Below, piece after piece: positions 16,539 to 25,649 of a DNA stretch of 64,000 bases (position 1 is its first letter; each line of letters opens with the position of its first letter). The notes beneath the pieces were generated by a model, which saw only the letters and a program-made list of their open reading frames with translations, searched no databases and was not told the origin of the DNA. The stretch covers positions 2,356,001 to 2,420,000 of the forward strand of contig JAYPQE010000003.1 in assembly GCA_038131795.1 (NCBI GenBank), read 5' to 3'. The DNA comes from Eutrophobius brisbanensis. Its GTDB lineage: Bacteria; Pseudomonadota; Gammaproteobacteria; Eutrophobiales; Eutrophobiaceae. Made by a program: the position numbers and the translations under genes.

Positions 16539-17657
16539 ATGTGTATTATGAGAAAAATAATCTTAGCACTATTTTCCATATTGTTATTTGCTTCAGTTAT
16601 TGCGCAATCTGCTGAAATAAAGATAAAACTTTATAATTCTCCTGTTGAGGGATCACTGGTATTTCAGGTTTATAGTTCAGCAGATACCTTTGGTGACTTT
16701 CGCTCTCCTATAAAAGAAATAACCCAATCTGTAAATGAAAATGAAAGTTATATAATTTCTGGTATCAATGAAGGTGTCATAGCAATAGTTGTATATCACG
16801 ATGTGAATTTGAATGGGAAGCTGGACCGAAATTTTATCGGTATCCCCAGGGAACCATTGGCTATATCCAATAATTATCGGCCGAAAGGACCACCAAACTT
16901 TGGGGCTGCCAGCTTTAATCTGGGTACCCTGGATAGCAAGCAACTCGATATGGAGATGTATCAGGTCCTTGGTAAGCGTGGTCAGATAGGCCTGGGTGTG
17001 GGTCTGATTGGTAAGACAACACCCTATGTAAACTCTAACAAGTCTGCTTACCAGGTTATTCCTGCTATCAGTTATATAGGTGAGCGGTTGCAGATTTTTG
17101 GACCAAACCTCCAGTTTGGGCTGCTGGGTTCTGATGATTTTCGGCTCGCCTTGTCTGCTACCTACAGGATTGCGGGTTACGATGAGGGAGATAGTGCCAA
17201 TCTGGCAGGCTTGGGGGACCGCAAAAGTACTTTAATGGCGGGGCCCGCTGTTATTTATGAATGGCAAAACGGTATCGAAATTGAAGCTGCTTATCAGCAT
17301 GATGTACTGGATAAAATTGGTGGTGGTATTGCTGAAATAGGCCTATCAAGAGGTTTTCAAATGGGCCCGGTTCGCATTAGTCCAGAGTTGTCCATCTCAT
17401 GGTTGAGTAAAAAGATCAGTAATCATGACTTTGGTGTTCCTGAAACTGCTGTCACACCTCAAAGACCTGCCTATAGTGCTGGGAGTGTCCTAGTTCCTGG
17501 TTTTGGAATCAGTTCGTTTATCGAGTTATCAGAAAAATGGCAGTTAATTGTTAATATGAAGGGAGAACTACTACCGAGCAAGATTACTGCAAGCCCGATA
17601 GTCAATGATGATGTGATCTTCAGTGGAAATGCTATTCTTGCCTATCTCTTTCTGTAG
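16539..17657 (+). CDS. DUF2141 domain fused to MipA/OmpV outer-membrane barrel
   Basis: The 372-residue protein has a signal peptide and an N-terminal DUF2141-type beta-sandwich (about residues 25-140, with the diagnostic VVYHDVNLNGKLDRNFIGIP near residue 85). The C-terminal domain (about 148-372) is of MipA/OmpV type: alternating amphipathic strands, VIPAISYIGERLQIFGPNLQ, ending LAYLFL as a barrel C-terminus. MipA relatives scaffold murein hydrolases or act as porin-like proteins. Fusing the two in one chain is uncommon in my experience and suggests an outer-membrane barrel with a periplasmic sandwich. ATG 16548 is an alternative start; no clear ribosome binding site decides. Confidence 0.8.
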   Translation: MCIMRKIILALFSILLFASVIAQSAEIKIKLYNSPVEGSLVFQVYSSADTFGDFRSPIKEITQSVNENESYIISGINEGVIAIVVYHDVNLNGKLDRNFIGIPREPLAISNNYRPKGPPNFGAASFNLGTLDSKQLDMEMYQVLGKRGQIGLGVGLIGKTTPYVNSNKSAYQVIPAISYIGERLQIFGPNLQFGLLGSDDFRLALSATYRIAGYDEGDSANLAGLGDRKSTLMAGPAVIYEWQNGIEIEAAYQHDVLDKIGGGIAEIGLSRGFQMGPVRISPELSISWLSKKISNHDFGVPETAVTPQRPAYSAGSVLVPGFGISSFIELSEKWQLIVNMKGELLPSKITASPIVNDDVIFSGNAILAYLFL

Positions 17658-17788
17658 TTAGCGGCTTTTCCCCATGTAATTCAAATTTGGTTTTTTATGC
17701 GCTATTCAGTAATATCAGATTTAGCAAAATTATTTGTACCTTGAAACACAACAGGATATTTGCAACGTTTTATTCACGGGGGATTAAA

Positions 17789-19171
17789 ATGCCACGCAAT
17801 CCGCAAACTTTTCTGGTCGGGATGTTGATGTTCTTCTGTGTAGCAGGGAATGTGCATTCTGCCCCCTCCATCTATCCTACCGGCACAACCATCTACTATC
17901 CCGACAGGGCCTGGAACGGCTATACCATTTTCCGTCTCCCCGGTAATGCCGGTGATGTTCTGATCGACATGAATGGCCGGGAGGCACGACGCTGGCCGCA
18001 AACGGCGGGGTACCCGGCGCGGATTTTACCGGGGGGATATTTAATGGGATCAACCGGTGACCTGGCTCCCCACCAGGATCTCATTGCCCTGATCCAATGG
18101 GACTGGGACGGAAATGAAATCTGGCGGTTTGATCGGTTGGAACAAATGGAAAAGAAAGAGGGTGGTGTGATATGGGCTGCACGTCAACACCATGACTGGC
18201 AACGGGAAGGTAACCCGGTAGGTTATTACACACCAGGTATGGAACCGTTAGTGGACAGCGGCAAGACCCTGGTGCTGGCGCACAAAAAACTCATGGCCCC
18301 GCATATTACCGATAAACGAATAGAGGATGATTATATTGTAGAGCTGTCCTGGAATGGTGAGGTGCTCTGGTCATGGCTGGCCAGTGATCATTTTGATGAA
18401 TTTGGGTTTGATGAAGAATCTAGGGCTGCTATCCGCAAGGCCGTTAAATATAATGAGGAAACAGGTGCCTTTGACTGGTTACATATCAATTCTGCCACTT
18501 ATGTGGGGCCGAATATATGGTATGACGGTGGTGACGAACGGTTTCATCCAGATAATATTATTATCAGTGGACGAGAAGGTAACCTGGTCGCCATCATTAA
18601 CCGCAACGGTAATGTAGTATGGAAAATAGGTCCGGACTTCAGAACAGATGAAAGACACATGGCCATTGGGCAGATCATCGGCCAGCATCACCCCCACATC
18701 ATACCCAAAGGCCTGCCCGGTGAAGGTAATATGATGCTCTTTGATAACGGCGGGTCAGCGGGTTACGGTCCACCAACCCCGTTGGCACCAGATGGCGTGA
18801 GTACATTAACCAGGTTTACCTCCCGTGTAATCGAATTTAATCCAGTAACCTATGAGATGGTATGGGAGTATTCTCCACCCGGCAGGGCGAGCTACCAGTT
18901 CTTCAGCCGTAACGTCAGTTCTGCACAGCGTCTGCCAAACGGCAATACATTAATCACAGAAGGTGCTGAGGGGAGATTGTTTGAAGTCACGACAGATGGC
19001 GAGATCGTCTGGGAGTATATGATGCCTTATTTTGAGGGTGAGCGGCATCCCGTGGCCCGGACCTACAGGGCATACCGTGTTCCCTATGAATGGATTCCCC
19101 AGTTGCAAAAACCAGAAGAGCGGGCGGTGGTGCCGCCGGGTCTTGAGGAATTCAGGATAGTACCGCAGTGA
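17789..19171 (+). CDS. Arylsulfate sulfotransferase-like beta-propeller, exported
   Basis: The 460-residue protein has a signal peptide (about residues 1-25). Its propeller repeats read DMNGREARRWP, DWDGNEIWRFDR, NRNGNVVWKIGP and TTDGEIVWEY, with ARQHHDWQREG and QHHPHIIPKG as the likely His-based active-site elements. This pattern is that of the arylsulfotransferase (ASST-like) families, periplasmic enzymes that move sulfate between phenolic compounds; whether catalysis is kept here is unknown. GGGGGA before ATG 17789 fixes the start, although the frame runs upstream to 17687. It stands alone between the MipA fusion and a convergent metallo-hydrolase. Confidence 0.8.
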   Translation: MPRNPQTFLVGMLMFFCVAGNVHSAPSIYPTGTTIYYPDRAWNGYTIFRLPGNAGDVLIDMNGREARRWPQTAGYPARILPGGYLMGSTGDLAPHQDLIALIQWDWDGNEIWRFDRLEQMEKKEGGVIWAARQHHDWQREGNPVGYYTPGMEPLVDSGKTLVLAHKKLMAPHITDKRIEDDYIVELSWNGEVLWSWLASDHFDEFGFDEESRAAIRKAVKYNEETGAFDWLHINSATYVGPNIWYDGGDERFHPDNIIISGREGNLVAIINRNGNVVWKIGPDFRTDERHMAIGQIIGQHHPHIIPKGLPGEGNMMLFDNGGSAGYGPPTPLAPDGVSTLTRFTSRVIEFNPVTYEMVWEYSPPGRASYQFFSRNVSSAQRLPNGNTLITEGAEGRLFEVTTDGEIVWEYMMPYFEGERHPVARTYRAYRVPYEWIPQLQKPEERAVVPPGLEEFRIVPQ

Positions 19172-19257
19172 ATGAAGAGCCTGCTCTAATGATGAATCAA
19201 TAACTGCATACTGGCGTTCGCCAGCATCACTAGATCAATTTTAAAGTCGCAAAAACA

Positions 19258-20187
19258 CTATTTAGTTGTCAGTTCTCCTTCCAACTGGTCGGTAAATATC
19301 TTTTGATAGTATTTGATTTTTTCCACGTACCCGGCCTGGTCTACGAATCGTAGTGGATCGTACTCATCACCGGGTGTGAATTTTTCATGCAGGCCAAAAT
19401 GCCCGGCATGGGCAGAGACGTAAATATCGGGCGTTAATTCCAGTTGTGAGTTAAATGTATTTTTGAAGTCCTCTGTAATGTTCTCATAACCAGGCATACC
19501 GGATACGTTTACCCCAGAGTTAATTGTCCCCATGTTGACGATAAGGACAGACAGGTCTTTATTATCGGTCCTTGTCGTAAAAGAGAAGCTGGTAGAGCCC
19601 CTGGTATGTCCTGGATGGTGATGAACATAGAGTTTAATGTCACCCAGTTCAATGACATCACCATCATTTATAATTTCATCTGCCTTAACCGGCTCAAATG
19701 TAGGATCACGTCCATCTGGAAATTTGTAATCTGATGCCCCGCCATCTTCCAGTACAGGGGCATCGTCTTGCTGCGCCAGCATACGTGCACCTGTAATGCG
19801 TTTGATTTCTGCCAGGCCACCTACATGGTCCCAGTGTGCCTGAGTTGTCAGTAATATTTTTATATCATTGAAATCAAAACCCAATGCTTCAACACTGGAG
19901 CGGATCAATGGAACCGATCCATGAGGGCCGGTATTAATCAGAATATGACCATCATCCGTTGTGATTAGAAACTGTCCCAGTTCGTATGAGCCCACAAAAT
20001 AGAGATTGTTAATTATTCGTACAGGTGGGAACGGCCTTAGCCAACCGTCATTGGTAATTTCTGGCAGTTCAATATTGGCTTGAGAAATTGCGCCTGGCGG
20101 GTATGACAAATAAAACAGTGTAAACACAACTATTTGAATATAGTGGAAAATAACTGACTTTATCGTTGTATATTGACTAGTCTTCAT
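19258..20187 (-). CDS. Subclass B3-like metallo-beta-lactamase-fold hydrolase with Gln at first zinc position
   Basis: The 309-residue exported protein (signal peptide about residues 1-36) has the metallo-beta-lactamase fold. The zinc motif reads QAHWDH at residues 116-121 instead of HxHxDH, with further ligands in HHHPGHTRGS and SAHAGHFGLHEK. Sequence around these sites resembles subclass B3 beta-lactamases, of which the GOB type also has Gln at the first position. Such enzymes may hydrolyse beta-lactams, lactones or other cyclic amides; activity cannot be assumed. GGGGGA seven bases before ATG 20187 supports the start. A second B3-like gene with the normal HxHxDH lies at 41603. Confidence 0.88.
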   Translation of the reverse strand: MKTSQYTTIKSVIFHYIQIVVFTLFYLSYPPGAISQANIELPEITNDGWLRPFPPVRIINNLYFVGSYELGQFLITTDDGHILINTGPHGSVPLIRSSVEALGFDFNDIKILLTTQAHWDHVGGLAEIKRITGARMLAQQDDAPVLEDGGASDYKFPDGRDPTFEPVKADEIINDGDVIELGDIKLYVHHHPGHTRGSTSFSFTTRTDNKDLSVLIVNMGTINSGVNVSGMPGYENITEDFKNTFNSQLELTPDIYVSAHAGHFGLHEKFTPGDEYDPLRFVDQAGYVEKIKYYQKIFTDQLEGELTTK

Positions 20188-20410
20188 TCCAATTCCCCCA
20201 TTTTTTTATGATATTACCTGATAAATATCTAAATAAATATAATCGGTATGAGAAGCGGAACTACCAGGTAGGTAAACCACTTATGACATCATTTCGTTAC
20301 ATAATTACAACTATACTGAGATAGTCCATTATTGTTGCGGTTAGATGTATCGTTATTCTGGATTAGACGAATATTACACTTATGGCATTAATTGTATTAA
20401 GTATCTGAAA

Positions 20411-22015
20411 ATGCGCTCACTGAAGACATACATTCTCATTACACTTGCGCTCAATGTATTAAGTGCCTGCGGTGGTGACAGTGGTTACGGCAACAGAAAT
20501 AGCTTTAGTGCTAATAACCTGAACACTAACAAAAATAATGTTATTAATAATGAGCCGGATGAAGCCGATGAATGGGAGGAGGGTATTTTTTTTCCTGCGA
20601 GCAACTTCAGGAATATGTGTGCCAATCCGGTTACAGGTAGCGGACATGAGCAGGGTACATTCGTAGATGAAAATAATTTCCTGCGTTCCCACAGTAATAA
20701 TACCTATCTGTGGTATGACGAGATTGTAGACAGGGATCCTGCATTACATTCAACGCCAGACTACTTTGATTTACTGAAAACCGACGCAGTAACGCCATCA
20801 GGAAATTTTAAGGATAATTTTCATTTTTCTCTCCCCACAGATGAATGGATAGCACAATCTCAATCGGGAATCTCTTCAGGTTACGGTATGGAAGTTGCTT
20901 TGCTGAGTTTGACGCCTCCCAGGCAGGCAGTAGTAGCCTTCACCGAACCCGGGACCACTGCCACAACTGGCGATGCCAATCTATCGCGTGGTGCAGAAAT
21001 TCTGACCGTTGATGGTGTAGATGTCATATTTGGATCAGACGCAGATACACTCAATGCCGGGCTCTTTCCAGGCAACGGCGAGACACATTCATTTACGGTT
21101 CGAGATTTAGATGGGACCATCAGGTCATTTACCATGACTTCTGCGGTGATTACTTCTACACCGGTACAAAATGTTACTACTTTCGATACCGCCAGTGGCA
21201 AAGTTGGGTATTTTTTATTCAATAGACACATCGCCACTGCTGAAGGTGGATTGATCAATGCAATCAATCAACTGGCGGCTGCGGGGGTGGATGAACTTGT
21301 AATGGATATCCGCTATAACGGTGGTGGCTTTCTCGATCTCGCCAGTGAATTGTCTTACATGATAGCCGGTGCCGGACGTACATCGGGGCAAACATTTGAG
21401 GAGATTAAATTTAATGATAAGCATCAGGTGTTTAATCCCATTACTGGACAATTGCTTGAGCCAGTCCCATTTCACAGTCGTAGCCAGGGGTTTGATGCCA
21501 CAGTGGCTACAGGTACTGTGTTACCCAGCCTGAATCTGGGGCGTGTATATGTTTTGACAGGTGAAGATACCTGCTCGGCAAGTGAATCGATTATCAATAG
21601 TCTGCGCGGCGTTGACGTGGAGGTCGTGCAAATAGGTTCCACGACCTGTGGTAAACCCTATGGGTTTATTCCTGCTAATAACTGCGGTACGACCTATTTC
21701 ACCATCCAGTTTCAGGGAGTCAATGCAAAGGGGTTTGGAGCTTATCCCGATGGTTTTTCACCTATTAATACCGTGAGTGATGCGGGAGTACTATTACCAG
21801 GGTGTTCTGTGGGTGATGATTTTACGGCGCCATTGGGAGAGCCGACGGAGGCCAGGTTGGCTGCGGCGATTACACATATGGATACGGGAACCTGTCCTAT
21901 CCCCAGTGGCTTTTTTGGGCCGCAATTACTGTCATTAGGTTCCCTGCCCGCTGATAATACCCTGATCAACAAGACAGTTTGGCAGCGAAACCGGATAATG
22001 CGGGAACGTCTATGA
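20411..22015 (+). CDS. S41 family peptidase lipoprotein
   Basis: The 534-residue protein has a lipoprotein signal (lipobox LSAC, Cys about residue 19) and an Asn-rich linker. A PDZ-like region (about 190-260) comes next, and then the S41 tail-specific protease domain with DIRYNGGGFLDLASEL and the catalytic Ser in TCSASESI (S391 or S389) and Lys in CGKPYGF (K415). It cleaves proteins in the periplasm, probably tethered to a membrane. The frame opens at 20345 but the lipobox requires ATG 20411. Its stop overlaps the next start by ATGA, so the small lipoprotein downstream is translationally coupled. Confidence 0.92.
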   Translation: MRSLKTYILITLALNVLSACGGDSGYGNRNSFSANNLNTNKNNVINNEPDEADEWEEGIFFPASNFRNMCANPVTGSGHEQGTFVDENNFLRSHSNNTYLWYDEIVDRDPALHSTPDYFDLLKTDAVTPSGNFKDNFHFSLPTDEWIAQSQSGISSGYGMEVALLSLTPPRQAVVAFTEPGTTATTGDANLSRGAEILTVDGVDVIFGSDADTLNAGLFPGNGETHSFTVRDLDGTIRSFTMTSAVITSTPVQNVTTFDTASGKVGYFLFNRHIATAEGGLINAINQLAAAGVDELVMDIRYNGGGFLDLASELSYMIAGAGRTSGQTFEEIKFNDKHQVFNPITGQLLEPVPFHSRSQGFDATVATGTVLPSLNLGRVYVLTGEDTCSASESIINSLRGVDVEVVQIGSTTCGKPYGFIPANNCGTTYFTIQFQGVNAKGFGAYPDGFSPINTVSDAGVLLPGCSVGDDFTAPLGEPTEARLAAAITHMDTGTCPIPSGFFGPQLLSLGSLPADNTLINKTVWQRNRIMRERL

Positions 22016-22386
22016 AATATACATTATATATAATATTGCTTGTGATATTGACCGGAGGTTGTCGTGAGCCCGAAGTACAACCAACAGGACCGGCCCTTTT
22101 GGTTAACCCAAATATGGAATCTTACGAGGAAGTAACAAAGACTATCTCTGCAGCCCTGAATGGTTTTGAAGTATCGCTGTCCGAGGATGTCTTCACAACC
22201 TATAGTATCGTAGTCATTGAACGTGGAATGATAAGGGGTATAAACCACCCGCCGGAACTGGGGCGGGATCTTGGCAGGCCCAGTCGATTTCAACTGATTT
22301 TGGATGGAACAGATTGTGTCATTGTCGACGAGCAGAGCGGCGTTCACTGGCCGTTGACAAATGTGGAATGTGTTAAGGAAAACTAA
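22012..22386 (+). CDS. Small lipoprotein coupled to the S41 peptidase
   Basis: The 124-residue protein has a lipoprotein signal (lipobox LTGGC, Cys near residue 17) and a compact domain of mixed alpha/beta character. Its end, CVIVDEQSGVHWPLTNVECVKEN, contains two Cys that could pair. ATG 22012 overlaps the protease stop codon (ATGA). The family is not recognised. Coupling suggests a partner, inhibitor or chaperone for the protease, but this is inference from position only. It is convergent with the heme-binding-type gene that ends at 22387, one base away. Confidence 0.7.
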   Translation: MKYTLYIILLVILTGGCREPEVQPTGPALLVNPNMESYEEVTKTISAALNGFEVSLSEDVFTTYSIVVIERGMIRGINHPPELGRDLGRPSRFQLILDGTDCVIVDEQSGVHWPLTNVECVKEN

Positions 22387-22875
22387 CTATTGTAACTGGT
22401 TGACAACGGCGTCTATGCCTGCCTGGGCACAGATAGAATCAGAACCGCTGCCACCACCCGCTATGCCTATACCGCCAATTACCTCTTCACCAACGTGCAC
22501 GGTTAGCCCGCCTTGCTGACCGGCTGTATCGGGTAACATTAACTGTAGCTGCGGGCCCATGTCGCCATTCTCAATTCGTTCCCTGAACACAGCAGAGGGG
22601 CGATCAAACGTCATGGCCGTGTAAGCCTTGCGATAACTAAGGGTAAATGTATGTACACCGGTATCGTTGCCGCGATAGGCCACCAGGGTATCGCCTGCAT
22701 GGTCAACAATATGAACGGACACGTTGTATCCTAATGACTGACAGTGAGTTAGTGCCGCCTCTGCCATCTGCTTGGCGACCTCAAGGGTAAGAACATGTCG
22801 GGTGGGTAATTGTGCACTTGCTATTGATGAGAAAAATATCACTGTAAATAATATTGTGCCTGTAGTCAGCTTCAT
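22387..22875 (-). CDS. GlcG/HbpS family protein, exported
   Basis: The 162-residue protein has a signal peptide (about residues 1-22, ending ASA-Q) and a GlcG/HbpS (DUF336) domain. The core NVSVHIVDHAGDTLVAYRG, the TFDRPSAVF segment and the C-terminal glycine-rich EEVIGGIGIAGGGSGSDSICAQAG are typical. Family members bind heme or small molecules or serve as accessory proteins of oxidative pathways. GGGGA before ATG 22875 sets the start, while the frame runs to 22908. It is likely a single-gene unit. Confidence 0.9.
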   Translation of the reverse strand: MKLTTGTILFTVIFFSSIASAQLPTRHVLTLEVAKQMAEAALTHCQSLGYNVSVHIVDHAGDTLVAYRGNDTGVHTFTLSYRKAYTAMTFDRPSAVFRERIENGDMGPQLQLMLPDTAGQQGGLTVHVGEEVIGGIGIAGGGSGSDSICAQAGIDAVVNQLQ

Positions 22876-22992
22876 CTCGTTCCCCTGCAGATCAATGTAC
22901 GCGGACACTAATCATAAAGGCTTCCTGCGATGATTGAAATAATCCATTTTTAAAACTCAGCCATCAATCCTGGGACAGGTGAGTTGTTGGCG

Positions 22993-23679
22993 TTAGTTCA
23001 ATGGCTGGACAATTTGCCAGGATCCATCAGGTTGCTGGCAGGCGGTACCATAAGCCTGTTCGTTACGGTTACCAATGGAGATTGTCTGGTAGAACTCTCG
23101 GCAATATTTGCCTGATTTAGAGTATCCGTCACGGGTAGCGGTAGTACTGCCGTAATGGTTGGTTTGAGGGTTATTCCAGTTGATCTGTTGACCGAGAGGG
23201 GCAGAGCGGGCTGTGATATTGGCATTCCTGGCACGCATACGGTCTACGTCATCAAGGTAGCGGCCAATTTCACTGACCACCAGGGCCCCGATAAATACCC
23301 CGGTCGCCGTGGCGATGAGACGATCAGAATTATTATACCTACGGTTAGAATATTGACGGTCGTGTCTATGATTGTTATATCGCCAGTCATTGTAGTTTCG
23401 ACGATATGAAAGTGGGTAACGATAGCCAAATCCAATATAACTTCCACGATAGCGCGCAGGGTATCCATAGTTGATTCCTATGTATGCACGGCTACGGTTA
23501 TGCTTATTATGGTTATAATTTCTATGTTGGTATCGTGAATCAGAATAACCATGTTTAGACGTGCCCAGATATGCTTCCCGGTATTTATGATCAAAAGCAT
23601 AGCCAGGAACACTAAGGACCAATGAAGGTATTAATACAGTGGTTGTCAGCAGATGCTTCTTTACTGTTTCAGTTTTCAT
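22993..23679 (-). CDS. Exported Tyr/Arg-rich protein with 17-kDa surface-antigen-type C-terminus
   Basis: The 228-residue protein starts at ATG 23679 (GGAGG six bases before; the TTG at 23694 only opens the frame) with a signal peptide of about 28 residues. Residues 30-120 are strikingly rich in Tyr, Arg, Asn, His and Gly. A hydrophobic glycine-containing helix (TATGVFIGALVVSEIGRYLD) follows, and the C-terminus YCREFYQTISIGNRNEQAYG with GTACQQPDGSWQIV resembles the RT0821/Lpp0805 (17-kDa antigen) family. It is probably an envelope-associated structural or stress protein. It lies just downstream of a lipoprotein gene on the same strand. Confidence 0.8.
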   Translation of the reverse strand: MKTETVKKHLLTTTVLIPSLVLSVPGYAFDHKYREAYLGTSKHGYSDSRYQHRNYNHNKHNRSRAYIGINYGYPARYRGSYIGFGYRYPLSYRRNYNDWRYNNHRHDRQYSNRRYNNSDRLIATATGVFIGALVVSEIGRYLDDVDRMRARNANITARSAPLGQQINWNNPQTNHYGSTTATRDGYSKSGKYCREFYQTISIGNRNEQAYGTACQQPDGSWQIVQPLN

Positions 23680-23742
23680 ATGAGCCTCCAGCAAGTTCTG
23701 GTTTTATAATAATAACGCTGAATTTTCGTTTGAGTTGACACC

Positions 23743-24186
23743 TCACTGTTCTAACTCAATTTTGATTCTTTCCCATCCCATGACAGACATACAGCTATTG
23801 ACGTGTCTTGCACGATACGTCTGCATAGATCGTAGTTCATGTTGATATTCCCTATAGGCCTCACGCAATTCACGGGGGGGGCGGCATTGCCATGGATGAG
23901 CCCTGCGGGTCACTGTCTTGTATTCAATATCACCATCTTCCGTTCTAACCGGATAGGTGTCTCGCCTGGATGAATAATCCATACATTCAGAATAGAGTTC
24001 ATCCGGGTCTTGTACTGGATCTGGATCGGGATAGGTCTGGTCGGCAATCTGCATACAATGTCCCTTGTCCAGTACGAATTGATCACGCATCTCCTCTTCA
24101 GAGAAGTCCGGGTTTACCGATTTATAACCTGGCATACAGCCAGCCAAGCTAATCAGGCAAACAGTGACTAATGATGCCTTAATCAT
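23743..24186 (-). CDS. Small Cys-containing lipoprotein, unknown
   Basis: The 147-residue protein has a lipoprotein signal (lipobox LAGC, Cys at residue 17). The mature part is acidic, then rich in Arg, Glu and Tyr, with five further Cys, four of them near CMQIAD, ECMDYS, WQCRPP and NSCMSVMGW. The pattern suggests paired disulfides in a small helical domain, as seen in several small envelope lipoproteins whose last segment carries a conserved Cys-Met...Gly-Trp end. No function is assigned. It is 48 bases upstream of the surface-antigen-type gene, probably one transcript. Confidence 0.75.
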   Translation of the reverse strand: MIKASLVTVCLISLAGCMPGYKSVNPDFSEEEMRDQFVLDKGHCMQIADQTYPDPDPVQDPDELYSECMDYSSRRDTYPVRTEDGDIEYKTVTRRAHPWQCRPPRELREAYREYQHELRSMQTYRARHVNSCMSVMGWERIKIELEQ

Positions 24187-24311
24187 GTGTTATTTGACTT
24201 GGAAATCATATTAAAGTTTATATGACATGCCTTGATTTATTTGGTACTGGTAAAACGACAGGTTTTAAGAGAGTATACTTTTTGAAAAATTGCAAAGATA
24301 GGGTTGCCAGC

Positions 24312-25649
24312 ATGTTTAATTATCTATTCGGCAGGATTCTCGTTGTTCTATTATTCTCATTTGCTTCCATAGCGGTAGCCCAGTCACCCCCTCCTGAATT
24401 TATTCAGTTTGAACCTAGAGCCACCAAAGGTGCACTGTATTATCCGGATCCAGCAAAATTTCCCAACCCGCATATTGCGATCATCGCCATGCACCGCGAT
24501 TCCAATTTTATGTCCCATATCATGACTCGAGAGATGCCCAGGCGTGGGTTTGTCGCACTGGGGATGAATACCCGGTGCGATAATAATGAGGCCATATGTG
24601 CCCCCTGGGATGATAATGCCCTGGATGTGAAACAGGGGGTTGAACTGTTAAGGTCTTTGCCCGGAATAACCCATGTGGTCCTGTTTGGTCACAGTGGCGG
24701 CGGGCCTGCCATGAGTTTCTACCAGGCAGTGGCGGAGGCGGGTGCTGATTTTTGTCAGCAAGCTGAGAAACTTTATAAATGTTCCGATGACTTGAATAAT
24801 TTGCCAGGTGCAGATGCCTTAATCCTCTGGGACGCACACCCCAGTAATGGTCTGGGTGTCATGCGCAGCTTGAATGCCGCCATCATTAATGATGAAGAGA
24901 TCATTAACCATAATGCTCCACCAGAGTTTGATCCTGCCCTGGACCCTTTTGATCCGGCCCATGGATATGACCCGGAAGGATCGCAATATACAGAAGAGTT
25001 TAAAGAGCGCTTTTTTATCGGTCAGGCGGCACGTATGAACCGACTAATAGACCTCGCCCTGGAGAAAATGGAGGCCATGGAAAACGGGACCCATATCTAT
25101 TCGGACAATGATGCCTTTATCGTCCCGGCCACTGCAGGGACCCGGCTGGCCAATCACGATGCCAGTATTGACCGTACCACGTCCCGGCCGCAAAAACTTC
25201 TGAAGAACGATGACACCCTGGAAGACTGCTGCCGGGTGGAGAGTGTACGTCGGGTAGGTCAGACACCCCGGGTAAGTCGTAGTTTCGATGGTGTGGGTTT
25301 TTCTACGGTGAAGTCGTTTCTCAGTGTCAATGCCATGCGTGGCAGGCACGCCATGACAGACATTGACTGGTGTACCAGTAACAATTCAACACCCTGTAAT
25401 GTGGATGTCATCTCGGTGCCGCTTCTGGTGGTGGCCATGGGTGGACACTATTTTCTTCGTGACGGTGAAATTATTTTTGATGCCGCCAGTAGCCGGGACA
25501 AGGAATATATTATTGTTGAAGGGGCGACCCACGGTGGGACACCTTGTACCCGCTGTGTGCCACGGGGTGAGGAATATGATGGCCGTTATGATAATGCTGT
25601 GAAAAACAATTTTGATTACGTGGCCGACTGGATTAATAAGAGGTTTTAG
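24312..25649 (+). CDS. Exported alpha/beta hydrolase (first of tandem pair)
   Basis: The 445-residue serine hydrolase has a signal peptide (about residues 1-23). The nucleophile elbow is GHSGGG with S128, following a typical beta strand VVLFGHSGG, and a C-terminal VEGATHGGTPC supplies the catalytic His. The family is close to dienelactone-hydrolase/esterase-like proteins, with large insertions between residues 150 and 330. The frame opens at 24222, but the signal peptide begins at M 24312. Its stop TAG is directly adjacent to the ATG of the next hydrolase (no gap), so the pair is co-translated and likely acts on related esters in the periplasm. Confidence 0.85.
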   Translation: MFNYLFGRILVVLLFSFASIAVAQSPPPEFIQFEPRATKGALYYPDPAKFPNPHIAIIAMHRDSNFMSHIMTREMPRRGFVALGMNTRCDNNEAICAPWDDNALDVKQGVELLRSLPGITHVVLFGHSGGGPAMSFYQAVAEAGADFCQQAEKLYKCSDDLNNLPGADALILWDAHPSNGLGVMRSLNAAIINDEEIINHNAPPEFDPALDPFDPAHGYDPEGSQYTEEFKERFFIGQAARMNRLIDLALEKMEAMENGTHIYSDNDAFIVPATAGTRLANHDASIDRTTSRPQKLLKNDDTLEDCCRVESVRRVGQTPRVSRSFDGVGFSTVKSFLSVNAMRGRHAMTDIDWCTSNNSTPCNVDVISVPLLVVAMGGHYFLRDGEIIFDAASSRDKEYIIVEGATHGGTPCTRCVPRGEEYDGRYDNAVKNNFDYVADWINKRF

